Positions 33,150 through 41,939 are shown, numbered from the stretch's first letter. The stretch is 64,000 bases of DNA from RGIG3009 sp045596745 (GCA_045596745.1 JAZODA010000055.1:1-64000), one strand, 5' to 3'. The notes: generated from the sequence alone by a model not told the origin. Numbers and translations are program-made.

Positions 33150-33827
33150 ATGATTTATACCATTCTGAACAGTAGGGGAAGCATGTCGTTTGAGATGCTG
33201 CTTTTGCTTTTGTTCGGTTACGCGGTGCTGCTGTTTGTGATGCTGCCGCTGCACGAACTGGCACATGCGTTTGTGGCGGTGAAGCTCGGCGATTACACGC
33301 CGCGCTGGCACGGACGGTTGCGGTTCAACCCGTTTGTGCATCTGGATGTGTGGGGCACGGTGCTGCTGGTTCTGTTCGGCTTCGGTTACGCCAAACCGGT
33401 ACCTGTCAACCCGCGCAACTTCGCCAAGCCGAAGCGCGATATGGCGCTGACCGCGCTGGCGGGTCCGATGTGTAACGTGCTGATTGCTTTGACGGCGCTG
33501 ATTCTGTATCGTGTGATTCTGCTCTTTAATGTGCCGCCGATGGTGCAGCTCTATGCTGGCATCGTGCTGGTTAACGTGGTTGCGAATGTCAGCTTGTGCC
33601 TGGCGGTGTTCAACCTGTTACCGATACCGCCGCTGGATGGTTCACGCATTTTTGCGGCGGTGTTGCCGTCCCGTTGGACGTATTATATGAACCAGTATCA
33701 GCAGTACATTTCCATCGGTCTGATGTTCGTGATTGCGACCGGCGCTTTGAATAAGCCGCTCGGCATACTTGTGCATTATCTCGGTGGATTGCTGTGTCTC
33801 ATTGTTGGATTGCCTAATTACTTTTAA
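33150..33827 (+). CDS. Site-2 protease family protein (M50)
   Basis: 225 residues from the ATG at 33150, nine bases after GGGGGA. An integral membrane zinc metalloprotease with about six helices. The HExxH motif is HELAH in the first helix region, and the third ligand lies in NLLPIPPLDGSRI. Short members like this one lack a PDZ domain. Such proteases cut membrane-bound regulators within the bilayer. It is followed by scpA after 11 bases, an arrangement common in Firmicutes. No substrate can be named. Confidence 0.9.
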   Translation: MIYTILNSRGSMSFEMLLLLLFGYAVLLFVMLPLHELAHAFVAVKLGDYTPRWHGRLRFNPFVHLDVWGTVLLVLFGFGYAKPVPVNPRNFAKPKRDMALTALAGPMCNVLIALTALILYRVILLFNVPPMVQLYAGIVLVNVVANVSLCLAVFNLLPIPPLDGSRIFAAVLPSRWTYYMNQYQQYISIGLMFVIATGALNKPLGILVHYLGGLLCLIVGLPNYF

Positions 33828-33838
33828 GGACGTGCCTC

Positions 33839-34570
33839 ATGGAAATTTCGTATAAGCTGGCGGATTTCGAAGGACCGCTGGACTTGCTTTTGCACCTGGT
33901 GCAAAAGAACAAACTGAATATTTACGATATTCCTATCCACGAACTGCTGGAACAGTATATGGAAGCTATCCAGACGATGCAGCAGATGGATATGGAAGTC
34001 GCCACCGAATTTCTGGATATGGCGGCGCGCCTGGTGCAGATTAAATCGGCAATGCTGTTGCCGCGCCACGAAGAGGGCGAAGAAATGAAGCAGCAGCTGA
34101 CCGGTGAGCTGATTGAATATCAGCTGTGCCGTGAGGCTGCCAAGCGGATGGAAAAGCAGTGCATCGGCGGCGATTTGTTTGTCCGTGTGCCGATGGAGAT
34201 TGAACCGGATTACACCTATCGCCGTAACCATCGTGCCGACGAATTGCTGGATGCGTATCTGGCGGCTGCCGGTCGCGGTCGTCGCAGACTGCCGCCTCCG
34301 CCGCAGGCGTTCCACAGCATCGTGGCGAAGAAGATTGTGTCGGTCTCTTCCAAAATTGTGTTTGTGCTGCGTCGGTTGCGTCGCGGCAAGCACGTGTCGT
34401 ACAAATCGCTGTATGACGGTGCGCACACCAAATCGGAATTGGTCGCTACGTTTTTGGCGGTGCTGGAGCTTATCAAAGGAAAACGTATCCGAGTGGATGG
34501 CGAGGGCGAACGGCAGCAGGTAACGCTGCTGGATTCGGTCCAAGGGGGAGAAACAGTCGATGGAAATTAA
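33839..34570 (+). CDS. scpA: Segregation and condensation protein A
   Basis: 243 residues. The kleisin subunit that bridges SMC heads with ScpB in the bacterial condensin. The N-terminal FEGPLDLLLHLVQKNKLNIYDIPI is the family hallmark; the middle is helical, and the C-terminal winged helix (about 175-240) contains VSSKIVFVLRRLRRGKHVSYKSLY. It overlaps scpB by 11 bases. Confidence 0.95.
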   Translation: MEISYKLADFEGPLDLLLHLVQKNKLNIYDIPIHELLEQYMEAIQTMQQMDMEVATEFLDMAARLVQIKSAMLLPRHEEGEEMKQQLTGELIEYQLCREAAKRMEKQCIGGDLFVRVPMEIEPDYTYRRNHRADELLDAYLAAAGRGRRRLPPPPQAFHSIVAKKIVSVSSKIVFVLRRLRRGKHVSYKSLYDGAHTKSELVATFLAVLELIKGKRIRVDGEGERQQVTLLDSVQGGETVDGN

Positions 34571-35144
34571 AGAATATCGCGCCGCGATTGAGGCGATTTT
34601 GTTTGCTAACGGTGAACCGGTTTCCGCCGAGCGTCTGGCAGAAGTGCTGGAGCTGGACGAGGAGACGGTACATCGTATCGCCGGAGATATGATCAGTGAA
34701 ATGCTCGCCCGTGACGGCGGCATCTATATGGTGCGTCTGGACGACCAGTACCAGCTGTGCACTCGCAAGGAATATGCCGATGCGGTTCGCCGCTCGCTGG
34801 ATATTCGCCGCAACACACCGCTTTCGCAGGCGGCTATGGAGGTGCTGGCGATTGTTGCGTACAACCAGCCTGTGACCAAGGCGTTTATCGAGCAGGTCCG
34901 CGGCGTGGATTGCAGCGCGGTGATTCAGGGCTTGATTCAGAAAAACCTGATTGAAGAAAAGGGTCGTCTGGAACTGCCCGGTCGTCCGTTGCTTTACGGT
35001 ACAACGCCGGTGTTCCTGCGTTGCTTCGGCGTGTCGGCACTGCAGGAGTTGCCGCCGCTGCCGCAGCAGGAAGAAGAATCGCGTATGATTGAAACCACGT
35101 TGGAAGAGATTATTGAACAAACGGAGCGCGCCGAAGAGGAGTGA
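34560..35144 (+). CDS. scpB: Segregation and condensation protein B
   Basis: 194 residues. It forms a dimer of winged helices and binds ScpA. EAILFANGEPVSAERLAEVLEL opens the first winged helix, and AMEVLAIVAYNQPVTKAFIEQVRGVD with GRPLLYGTTPVFLRCFGV marks the second. The C terminus is an acidic tail. The ATG lies within the end of scpA behind AAGGGGGAGA. Confidence 0.95.
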   Translation: MEIKEYRAAIEAILFANGEPVSAERLAEVLELDEETVHRIAGDMISEMLARDGGIYMVRLDDQYQLCTRKEYADAVRRSLDIRRNTPLSQAAMEVLAIVAYNQPVTKAFIEQVRGVDCSAVIQGLIQKNLIEEKGRLELPGRPLLYGTTPVFLRCFGVSALQELPPLPQQEEESRMIETTLEEIIEQTERAEEE

Positions 35145-35149
35145 GTGCC

Positions 35150-35815
35150 GTGTGGAGTATTATCGGGTATAGTTTGCTCGGTTTACTCGGCTTGCTTCTT
35201 CTTTTGCTCATTGCACCGGTGCTTGTACGGGTGCGGTATCGGGAGGAACTGACGGTTTGTGTCCGTGTGCTGGGTATCCCGGTGTATCGGTATTTCTCGA
35301 ATGAAGAACCGAAGCAAAAGAAGCCGAAAAAACGTAAGGACAAGCCTGCCGGCAAGCCGAAAAAGAAAAAAGAAAAGAAAGACGGCTTTCTGGTCGATTT
35401 GTCCAAACAGCTCAAGACCGAGGGCGTCGGTGCGGTGGTTGCCACCGTCAAGGCACTGGCAGGCTTGGCGGTTGGGGCGTTGCGCCGTGTGATGAAGGCG
35501 ACAACGGTGGATCGGTTGCAGCTGCAGTTGTTTGTGGCATCGGAGGATGCGGCAAAGACAGCACAGACCACCGGTGCGGTGTGCGCGGTGCTGTATCCGT
35601 CGCTGACGGCGTTGCAAAGTGTGTTGCGCATTCGTCATCGCGCGGTGACGGTCACGCCGGATTACCTGGCGGAAAAAGGACGCGTTGTGGCGGATGTTCG
35701 GCTGCACGTGATTCCGATTCGTATGATTTGGGCGGCTTTGTGGACAGTGCTGAAAATGGGCGCTGTATTTGATAAGACAAAGAAACCGAAGGAGGAACAA
35801 GGGAATGGAAAATAA
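35150..35815 (+). CDS. DUF2953 family protein
   Basis: 221 residues from the GTG at 35150, nine bases after GAGGAG; a GTG at 35141 touches that site and is less likely. One N-terminal membrane helix (about 3-25) is followed by VRVRYREELTVCVRVLGIPVYRY, typical of DUF2953, then a very lysine-rich linker (about 55-85) and a second domain. The function is unknown; in Clostridia the gene habitually sits between scpB and ytfJ, as here, which suggests a link to sporulation or the envelope. Confidence 0.8.
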   Translation: MWSIIGYSLLGLLGLLLLLLIAPVLVRVRYREELTVCVRVLGIPVYRYFSNEEPKQKKPKKRKDKPAGKPKKKKEKKDGFLVDLSKQLKTEGVGAVVATVKALAGLAVGALRRVMKATTVDRLQLQLFVASEDAAKTAQTTGAVCAVLYPSLTALQSVLRIRHRAVTVTPDYLAEKGRVVADVRLHVIPIRMIWAALWTVLKMGAVFDKTKKPKEEQGNGK

Positions 35816-36188
35816 AGTACAAGGTCTGTTGGGTATCTCCATCGATAAAATTCGTGAAATGGTGGATGTCAGCACGGTTATCGGCGATCCGATGACGATG
35901 GAGGACGGCACGACGCTGATCCCTGTCTCGCGCGTGACGTATGGCTTTGCTACCGGCGGTTCGGATCTGCCGACCAAGGGCAATCAGGAACTGTTCGGCG
36001 GTGGCGGCGGTGCCGGTATCAACATCATTCCGATTGCGTTCCTGGTGATTTCGAACGGCAACGTGCGTGCGCTGCCCATCGTTTCTTCGCCGGATGCGGT
36101 GAACCAGGCCATCAATATGGTGCCGGATTTGGTGAACAAGGTCAGCGATTTCTTTGCCAAGCGCAAGGAGAAGAAAGAACAGAAATAA
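35805..36188 (+). CDS. ytfJ: GerW/YtfJ-family sporulation protein
   Basis: 127 residues from the ATG at 35805 (AAGGAGGAACAAGGG upstream), overlapping the previous gene by 11 bases. ITLIPVSRVTYGFATGG-type sequence (TTLIPVSRVTYGFATGG here), a glycine run (FGGGGGAGI) and NIIPIAFLVI are the family pattern. In Bacillus, GerW is needed for normal spore germination with some germinants. A lysine/glutamate-rich tail ends the protein. It supports spore formation in this organism. Confidence 0.92.
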   Translation: MENKVQGLLGISIDKIREMVDVSTVIGDPMTMEDGTTLIPVSRVTYGFATGGSDLPTKGNQELFGGGGGAGINIIPIAFLVISNGNVRALPIVSSPDAVNQAINMVPDLVNKVSDFFAKRKEKKEQK

Positions 36189-36234
36189 TTTCCACTGTCC
36201 TCGCATACCTTCCTACTGAAACGGAGGGGTAGTG

Positions 36235-37365
36235 ATGCGAATGGTGGCGGCGGTTTTACTTGTGTTTGCGATGCTGTGTGGCATTGTTCCCACTGCGCAG
36301 GCACAGTCGGCTGCACCTGCGGTTTCTTCGCGTGCGGCGGTGCTTTTTGAGCCTGAATCGGGGCGCGTGCTGTTCGGTAAAAACGCCGACGAGCCGCTGT
36401 CGATGGCGAGTACTACCAAACTGATGACCGCGCTGGTCGCGGTGCGACATCTGGATGCATCGGAGACGGTCACGGTGCCGTCGGAGGCGGTGCCGGTGGA
36501 AGGCTCTTCTATGGGGCTTCGCTGTGGTGACCGCATCACGGTTCATGACCTGTTGGTCGGGTTGCTCCTCAGCTCGGGCAACGATGCGGCAAATGCGCTG
36601 GCGTTGCTTGTCAGTGGGTCGCTGTCGTCGTTTGCGACGCTGATGAACCGCACGGCAAAAGAGTTGGGGATGAGCAACACCTGCTTCGTGACGCCTTCGG
36701 GGTTGGACGAGGGGGAGCATCATTCGACGGCGCGCGATATGGCGCGTTTGGGTGCTGAAGTGCTTGAAGACCCGCTGTTGTCCGCCATTTGCGCATCGAA
36801 AACGGCGGTGATTTGCATCAACGGCAGCGAGTCGACGGTGAGCAATCACAACCGTCTGCTGTGGTTGTACGAGGATGCGGTTGGGTTGAAGACCGGGTAT
36901 ACCATCAAATCGGGCAAATGTCTGGTGTCTGCCGCGCGGCGGGATGGTATAACATTGGTGGTGGCTTCCTTGAACGGCGGCGACTACTGGAACGATCATA
37001 TGCGGTTGTATGAGTATGGGTTTTCCCGTACCGAAGCAACACGGTTGCCGATCCCCGAACTGCCGGATGTGGCGGTGGCGGGAGGTACGGCGGAGAGGGC
37101 GCGGCTGACAGCACAAGCGTCCGCGGTGGTTTTATTGGACGATGAACGGGAACACATTACTTGTGAGTGGGAAGTACAGCCGTTTATCTGGGCACCGGTT
37201 GCGGTGTCTGAACAGGTGGGAGTTTTGCGGTACTACACGGATGAACGTGTGGTGTGCGAAATCCCATTGCTGGCAGCGAGCGACATCTCGCCGCGGCCGG
37301 CAGTGACGTATACGGAAAAATGGAAGCGACAGCTTCTGCGGCTGTTCGCGGCGTTGACGAGGTAG
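36235..37365 (+). CDS. dacF: Serine-type D-Ala-D-Ala carboxypeptidase (S11, DacF-like)
   Basis: 376 residues from the ATG at 36235, five bases after ACGGAGGGG. A signal peptide (about 1-24, ending AQA) sends it outside. Active-site motifs are SMASTTK (SxxK), SSGNDAAN (SxN) and LKTGYT (KTG). It trims D-alanine from peptidoglycan peptides; DacF-type enzymes act on spore cortex in Bacillus, and the position after ytfJ fits, though a vegetative role is equally possible. A C-terminal beta domain follows (about 275-350). Confidence 0.92.
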   Translation: MRMVAAVLLVFAMLCGIVPTAQAQSAAPAVSSRAAVLFEPESGRVLFGKNADEPLSMASTTKLMTALVAVRHLDASETVTVPSEAVPVEGSSMGLRCGDRITVHDLLVGLLLSSGNDAANALALLVSGSLSSFATLMNRTAKELGMSNTCFVTPSGLDEGEHHSTARDMARLGAEVLEDPLLSAICASKTAVICINGSESTVSNHNRLLWLYEDAVGLKTGYTIKSGKCLVSAARRDGITLVVASLNGGDYWNDHMRLYEYGFSRTEATRLPIPELPDVAVAGGTAERARLTAQASAVVLLDDEREHITCEWEVQPFIWAPVAVSEQVGVLRYYTDERVVCEIPLLAASDISPRPAVTYTEKWKRQLLRLFAALTR

Positions 37366-37369
37366 AAAT

Positions 37370-38155
37370 ATGGCGTTAGTCAGATTGCAAAAGGTTCTTG
37401 CCGATCGGGGTGTTGCTTCCCGTCGCAAGGCGGAAGAGTTAATTGAACAGGGCGCGGTGCGTGTCAATGGACACCCTGCACGGCTGGGTGATAAGGTGGA
37501 CGACCGCAAGGACCTTATCACGGTGCGCGGTAAGCGCATTGCGGCGGCGGAAGCACCGATGTATCTGATGCTGCACAAGCCGCGCGGCTACGTTACCACG
37601 ATGAGCGATGAAAAGGGCCGCAAATGCGTTGCCGACCTCATCGCGGACGTCGGTGCGCGCGTGTATCCTGTGGGACGGTTGGACCGCGAGTCGGAGGGCT
37701 TGCTGCTGCTGACTAACGATGGTGATTTTTCCAATGCGATGATGCATCCTGCGGCACATGTTCCGAAGCGCTATCGGGTGACCGTGCGTGCGGAAGTGGA
37801 TGCCGATCAGGTGCTTCAGCTGCAGGAGGGTATCCTGCTGGACGGTCGCCGCACGCTGCCTGCCGAGGTGACAGTGCTGACGCAGACCGAAAACGCGACG
37901 GAAGCACCGCGAACGGTGTTTGAAATTACGATTTACGAGGGGCGCAACCGCCAGATTCGCCGTATGTGCGAGGCACTGAATATGGAAGTTATCCGCCTGA
38001 AGCGTGTGTCGTTTGGCGGCGTGAAGCTGGGTATGCTGGCGCCGGGCAAGTGGCGGCAGTTGGATCCGCGCGAGGTGCGGACGCTGGTGATGGCTTCCAA
38101 GGTGGAAAAGAAGATTGCCGCCGAGTATATCAAAAAAGGAAAAGGACGGAGATAA
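37370..38155 (+). CDS. rluB: Ribosomal large-subunit pseudouridine synthase (RluB type)
   Basis: 261 residues. An N-terminal S4 RNA-binding domain (RLQKVLADRGVASRRKAEELI) is followed by the RsuA/RluB catalytic domain with the aspartate in GRLDRESEGLLLLTNDGD and the C-terminal EGRNRQIRRMCEAL. It isomerises a uridine of 23S rRNA, probably in helix 89. The start is 4 bases after the dacF stop. Lysine-rich C terminus. Confidence 0.92.
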   Translation: MALVRLQKVLADRGVASRRKAEELIEQGAVRVNGHPARLGDKVDDRKDLITVRGKRIAAAEAPMYLMLHKPRGYVTTMSDEKGRKCVADLIADVGARVYPVGRLDRESEGLLLLTNDGDFSNAMMHPAAHVPKRYRVTVRAEVDADQVLQLQEGILLDGRRTLPAEVTVLTQTENATEAPRTVFEITIYEGRNRQIRRMCEALNMEVIRLKRVSFGGVKLGMLAPGKWRQLDPREVRTLVMASKVEKKIAAEYIKKGKGRR

Positions 38156-38157
38156 CC

Positions 38158-38523
38158 GTGTTCAGTATTTTACCTGTTGACGAAAAGACTACGGCCGAAC
38201 TGGCACAGCGCGAGGGAAAGGAACTTCCGCTGTCGGCTATGCTGTTGCGAATTGATGACGTTGTCTCCGGTCACGTGCTGTATCGTGTCGATCGGGATAC
38301 GCTGGAAATTTTGTGCCTGCGCGCCCCGGATGATGAGTATACCGAGTGGCTGGTGCGCGCGGCGCTGAACGCCGGTGTCAACCGTCTGGCAATCACGGCG
38401 GTGTGTAACGATCCGGTGTTGTTTCCGCATCTGATTCGCCTCGGATTCACTCCGCAGGGGAGTGGGTATGAGGTGTTTATCCCGCATTTCTTTACTCGTC
38501 CGTGCTGCGGCGGCGAAAAGTAA
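38158..38523 (+). CDS. Small hypothetical protein, weakly GNAT-like
   Basis: 121 residues from the GTG at 38158, with AAAGGACGGAGA upstream and two bases after the rluB stop, so it is very likely co-translated with rluB. The sequence runs through ILCLRAPDDEYTEWLVRAALNAG and ends FPHLIRLGFTPQGSGYEVFIP, an order of strands and helices like the end of a GNAT acetyltransferase, but the acetyl-CoA loop is not evident. It may be a degenerate or partial GNAT fold. No function is assigned. Confidence 0.7.
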   Translation: MFSILPVDEKTTAELAQREGKELPLSAMLLRIDDVVSGHVLYRVDRDTLEILCLRAPDDEYTEWLVRAALNAGVNRLAITAVCNDPVLFPHLIRLGFTPQGSGYEVFIPHFFTRPCCGGEK

Positions 38524-38554
38524 CAGTAAATAGACAAATTCTTCGTTTTTTATT

Positions 38555-38595
38555 GCGCAGAGTACTTGATTTTTCAATGTGCTCTGCGCTATAAT
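38555..38595 (+). promoter_or_regulatory. Promoter of the transcarboxylase-like operon, spanned by an 11-bp inverted repeat
   Basis: TTGATT (38566-38571), 18-base spacer, TATAAT (38590-38595). GCGCAGAGTAC (38555-38565) and GTGCTCTGCGC (38579-38589) form an inverted repeat matching at 10 of 11 positions that brackets the -35 box and abuts the -10: a likely operator. Confidence 0.65.
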
Positions 38596-38691
38596 ATTAG
38601 TATCTGTTAATATGGCGTAGAGTGGCTTGAATTTCTTTCCGACGACGGTGGTGACACCGGCGGACGGATACGATGTTTGGAGGTTAAAGCA

Positions 38692-39960
38692 ATGAGCAAG
38701 CAAGCGTCCGAGGCACGGAAGTGCCTGGAACAATTCTTTGACGCAGGCACCTTTGTTGAGGTTGACCGCCTGGCGCGCGATGGCGAGAACGATGTTCCCG
38801 TTGTGTGCGGTTATGGTCTGGTGAACGATGCACCGGTGTATGCCTTTGCACAGGACAAGACCGTCTGCAGCGGTGCGGTGGGTAAGGCCCACGCTGCGAA
38901 GATTAAGACGGTGTATCGCCTGGCTGCACAGAACGGTGCTCCGGTTGTCGGCGTGTTCGACAGCGACGGTGCTCGTCTGGGTGAGGGTATCGATGCAATG
39001 GATGCCATTGCCGAAATTATGGCGGCGGCGAACGACCTGTCCGGTGTGGTACCGCAGATTGCGGTTATCACCGGTGCGTGTGTTGGTTCTTCCGCATTGA
39101 TTGCGGCGGCTGCCGATGTGGTTATCGCCGCTGAAGATGCTGATTATTATCTGAACGTCGGTGACGACAACGCCAAGGCGGACGTCGTTGCGGCGGACGC
39201 GGCTGCGGCGCTGGAAAAGGCCCGCGAGCTGCTGGGCTATCTGCCCGCAAACAACCTTTCTGCCGCTCCGGTGTATGAGACGCTGGAATCGGCAGCGGCG
39301 ATCCCCGCTTCCGCAAAAGAAGCGGCGGAATACCTGGCGGATGCCGGTTCGCTGTTCCCGCTGTACAAGGACGAGGTTGCGGCTCTGGCTCGTATCAATG
39401 GTTCGGTCTGCGGTATCGTTACGCTGGCCGGCGAGCAGGTTTCCTGCTGTGCCGCCGCGCGTGCGGCTCGCTTTGTCCGCTTCTGCGACAGCTTCTCGCT
39501 GCCGGTGCTCACCGTGGTGGATGCAGAGGGCTTTGAGTGCCTGAAGGGCGCTGCCCGTGTGTGCCAGGCTTATACCGAAGCGACCACCGTTAAGGTGACG
39601 CTGCTGGTTGGCAAGGCTTACGGCCCGGTGTACATCGCGGTGGCCGGTAAGGCTGCCGGTGCGGATGCGGTTCTCGCGTGGCAGGATGCCTCGGTGTCGC
39701 CGCTGAAGCCCGAAACCGCTATCCACATTCTGTGGAAAGATCGTCTGGCGGAAATGAAGGATCCCAAGAAGGATCGTGCGGCGTTGGCGGAAGAATACCG
39801 CACCACCTGCTGCACTGCTCAGGCGGCTGCGGAGCAGGGTGCGCTGACGGATATCGTCGCTCCCGAGCAGACCCGTGCTGCGATTTCTGCATTCTTTGAT
39901 ATGCTGGCCGGCAAGCGCGTCAGCAAGCTGCCCAAGAAGCACGCGAACATTCGCCTGTAA
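38692..39960 (+). CDS. Carboxyltransferase-domain protein (MmdA/transcarboxylase 12S-like, shortened)
   Basis: 422 residues from the ATG at 38692 (GGAGGTTAAAGC upstream), about 90 shorter than usual MmdA or PccB. Two crotonase-like halves are recognisable: VVGVFDSDGARLGEGIDAMDAI and ITGACVGSSALIAAAADVVI in the first, PVLTVVDAEGFECLKGAARVCQAYTEATTVKVTLLVGKAYG in the second. Full-length relatives move CO2 between biotin and propionyl-, methylmalonyl- or glutaconyl-CoA. The usual glycine-rich oxyanion stretches are altered, so activity and substrate are uncertain. It heads an operon with a biotin carrier and an OadA-like subunit. Confidence 0.8.
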   Translation: MSKQASEARKCLEQFFDAGTFVEVDRLARDGENDVPVVCGYGLVNDAPVYAFAQDKTVCSGAVGKAHAAKIKTVYRLAAQNGAPVVGVFDSDGARLGEGIDAMDAIAEIMAAANDLSGVVPQIAVITGACVGSSALIAAAADVVIAAEDADYYLNVGDDNAKADVVAADAAAALEKARELLGYLPANNLSAAPVYETLESAAAIPASAKEAAEYLADAGSLFPLYKDEVAALARINGSVCGIVTLAGEQVSCCAAARAARFVRFCDSFSLPVLTVVDAEGFECLKGAARVCQAYTEATTVKVTLLVGKAYGPVYIAVAGKAAGADAVLAWQDASVSPLKPETAIHILWKDRLAEMKDPKKDRAALAEEYRTTCCTAQAAAEQGALTDIVAPEQTRAAISAFFDMLAGKRVSKLPKKHANIRL

Positions 39961-40016
39961 TATCCTGTGTCGTGGAAACGGCACTGCCGAAATATAAAAG
40001 AAAGGTTGATTCAGTT

Positions 40017-40439
40017 ATGAAGAGATTCAATATCACCGTTAATGGTAAAGCTTACGATGTCCAGGTTGAAGAGGTTGGCGGCGCTGCTCCCGTAGTGGCT
40101 GCTGCTCCGGCTCCCGCTGCTGCTCCGGCCCCCGCTGCTGCTCCGGCTCCCGCTGCCGCTCCGGCACCGGCCGCTGCTCCCGCTCCGGCACCGGCTGCTG
40201 CGCCTGCTGCCGCTCCCGCTGCTGACGCCGAGGTTGTCAGCGCTCCGATGCCGGGTACCATCGTCAGCGTGGCGGTGTCCGCCGGTCAGTCGGTTAAGTC
40301 CGGCGACGTGCTGCTGGTTCTGGAAGCAATGAAGATGGAAAACGAGATTATGGCTCCCCGCGACGGTGTTGTCGCCGGCGTGCATGTCTCCAAGGGTGAG
40401 AGTGTGGATTCCGGCAAAGCGCTGGTCTCTCTGCAGTAA
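40017..40439 (+). CDS. Biotin carboxyl carrier protein
   Basis: 140 residues. A short N-terminal stretch (KRFNITVNGKAYDVQVEE) is followed by a long alanine/proline linker (about residues 22-75) and a biotinyl domain with the attachment lysine in EAMKMEN. The flexible linker lets biotin swing between two active sites. It lies between a CoA-side carboxyltransferase and an OadA-like subunit, so it most likely carries CO2 between them. The alanine-proline stretch is a coding linker, not a DNA repeat array. Confidence 0.93.
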   Translation: MKRFNITVNGKAYDVQVEEVGGAAPVVAAAPAPAAAPAPAAAPAPAAAPAPAAAPAPAPAAAPAAAPAADAEVVSAPMPGTIVSVAVSAGQSVKSGDVLLVLEAMKMENEIMAPRDGVVAGVHVSKGESVDSGKALVSLQ

Positions 40440-40472
40440 TGGCATCCGCCACGAACGAAAGGACTGATTGGA

Positions 40473-41873
40473 TTGGCAAAGGTCGGGATTACCGAAACCA
40501 TTCTGCGTGACGCGCACCAGTCGCTGATCGCTACCCGTATGACGACGGAGGATATGCTGCCTGCGCTGGAAATGCTGGACGATATCGACTTCCATTCGCT
40601 GGAGTGCTGGGGCGGCGCTACGTTTGACTCCTGCCTGCGTTTCCTCGGTGAAGATCCGTGGGAGCGCCTGCGCACACTGCGCAAGCATATGCCCAAGACG
40701 AAGCTGCAGATGCTGTTCCGCGGCCAGAATATGCTGGGTTATCGCCACTATGCTGATGACGTGGTGGAATACTTCGTGCAGAAATCCGTGGCGAACGGTA
40801 TCGACGTTATCCGTATTTTCGACGCGCTGAACGATATCCGCAACCTGGAGACCTCCATCAAGGCCGCCAAGAAGGAAAAAGGCGCTCACGTGCAGGTCGC
40901 TGTGTCTTACACCACCGGCCCTGTGTACGATACGGAGTACTACGTTAACTATGCGAAGAAGCTGGAAGAGGCGGGCGCCGATTCCATTTGTATCAAGGAT
41001 ATGGCCGGTCTGTTGGTTCCCTACAAGACCTACGAACTGGTTAAAGAAATCAAGAACGCGGTTTCTATTCCGATTCAGCTTCACTCTCACTTCACCGCCG
41101 GTATTGCCGACATGGTGCTGATGAAGGGTATCGAAGCCGGTGCGGATGTTATCGATACCGCACTGTCTCCGCTGGGTATGGGTACTTCCCATCCTGCGAC
41201 CGAGTCGATGGTTGCCGCTTTGGCCGGCACCGAGTACGACACCGGTCTGGATCTTATCAAGCTCAACGAAGTCGGCAAGTACTTCCACACGTTGCGTGAT
41301 AAGTATCTGGCGAGCGGTCAGCTCAACCCCAAGATGCTGGAAGTGGATACCAAGGCGCTGATTTATCAGGTGCCGGGCGGTATGCTGTCCAACCTGGTCA
41401 GCCAGCTTAAGCAGGCGGGCCGCGAGGATCAGCTGGAAGAAGTGCTGCTGGAAGTGCCGCGCGTTCGCGAGGATGCCGGTTTCCCGCCGCTGGTTACGCC
41501 TTCTTCCCAGATTGTGGGTACGCAGGCTGTGTTTAACGTCATCGGTGGCGAGCGCTACAAGATGGTTACCAAGGAATTCAAGGGTCTGGTTCGCGGCGAG
41601 TACGGTTCGTCTCCCGTGGCAATCGACCCCGAGTTCCGCAAGCAGATCATCGGCGACGAGGAGCCCATTACCTGCCGTCCTGCCGACCAGATCGAGCCTG
41701 AATTGGATAAGATGCGCGACGAAATGAAAGAATGGTACGAGCAGGAAGAGGACGTACTGACCTATGCACAGTTCGGTCAGGTTGCCGTGAAGTTCTTCGA
41801 GAAGCGCCGCAACGAGAAATATCATATCGACGGGCAGCACCTCAACGAAGAGGAAAAGGTTCATCCCGTCTAA
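40473..41873 (+). CDS. oadA: Oxaloacetate decarboxylase alpha / transcarboxylase 5S-like subunit
   Basis: 466 residues from a TTG at 40473 with GAAAGGA upstream. A DRE-TIM barrel: ITETILRDAHQSLIATRM at the start, FRGQNMLGYRHYADD, the metal/carbamyl-lysine region CIKDMAGLL and HSHFTAGIAD, then a PYC/OADA conserved domain with AVFNVIGGERYKMVTKEFKGL. The usual C-terminal biotin domain is absent; the carrier is the separate gene before it. It moves CO2 between biotin and pyruvate/oxaloacetate. No membrane beta subunit (OadB) is in the window. Confidence 0.9.
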   Translation: MAKVGITETILRDAHQSLIATRMTTEDMLPALEMLDDIDFHSLECWGGATFDSCLRFLGEDPWERLRTLRKHMPKTKLQMLFRGQNMLGYRHYADDVVEYFVQKSVANGIDVIRIFDALNDIRNLETSIKAAKKEKGAHVQVAVSYTTGPVYDTEYYVNYAKKLEEAGADSICIKDMAGLLVPYKTYELVKEIKNAVSIPIQLHSHFTAGIADMVLMKGIEAGADVIDTALSPLGMGTSHPATESMVAALAGTEYDTGLDLIKLNEVGKYFHTLRDKYLASGQLNPKMLEVDTKALIYQVPGGMLSNLVSQLKQAGREDQLEEVLLEVPRVREDAGFPPLVTPSSQIVGTQAVFNVIGGERYKMVTKEFKGLVRGEYGSSPVAIDPEFRKQIIGDEEPITCRPADQIEPELDKMRDEMKEWYEQEEDVLTYAQFGQVAVKFFEKRRNEKYHIDGQHLNEEEKVHPV

Positions 41874-41885
41874 TTAAAGTCGTAT

Positions 41886-41925
41886 CCGAAAGCCCCTTTT
41901 ACAGGGGGCTTTCGGTCGTCTTGTT
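41886..41925 (+). terminator. Terminator of the transcarboxylase-like operon
   Basis: An 11-bp stem (41886-41896 with 41905-41915) with a moderate T-rich tail. Confidence 0.65.
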
Positions 41926-41939
41926 TCAAGGAGTTACTT

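Noticed and set aside
37966..38157. A longer N terminus for the small gene at 38158-38523
   Set aside because: It would lie inside rluB in another frame without a ribosome site; the GTG at 38158 has one.
40080..40225. GCTCCGGCT-like tandem repeats
   Set aside because: They encode the alanine/proline linker of the biotin carrier, a normal feature of such proteins.
38692..41873. Sodium-pumping oxaloacetate or methylmalonyl-CoA decarboxylase
   Set aside because: The membrane beta subunit and gamma subunit needed for the pump are absent from the window, so the full pump cannot be claimed.
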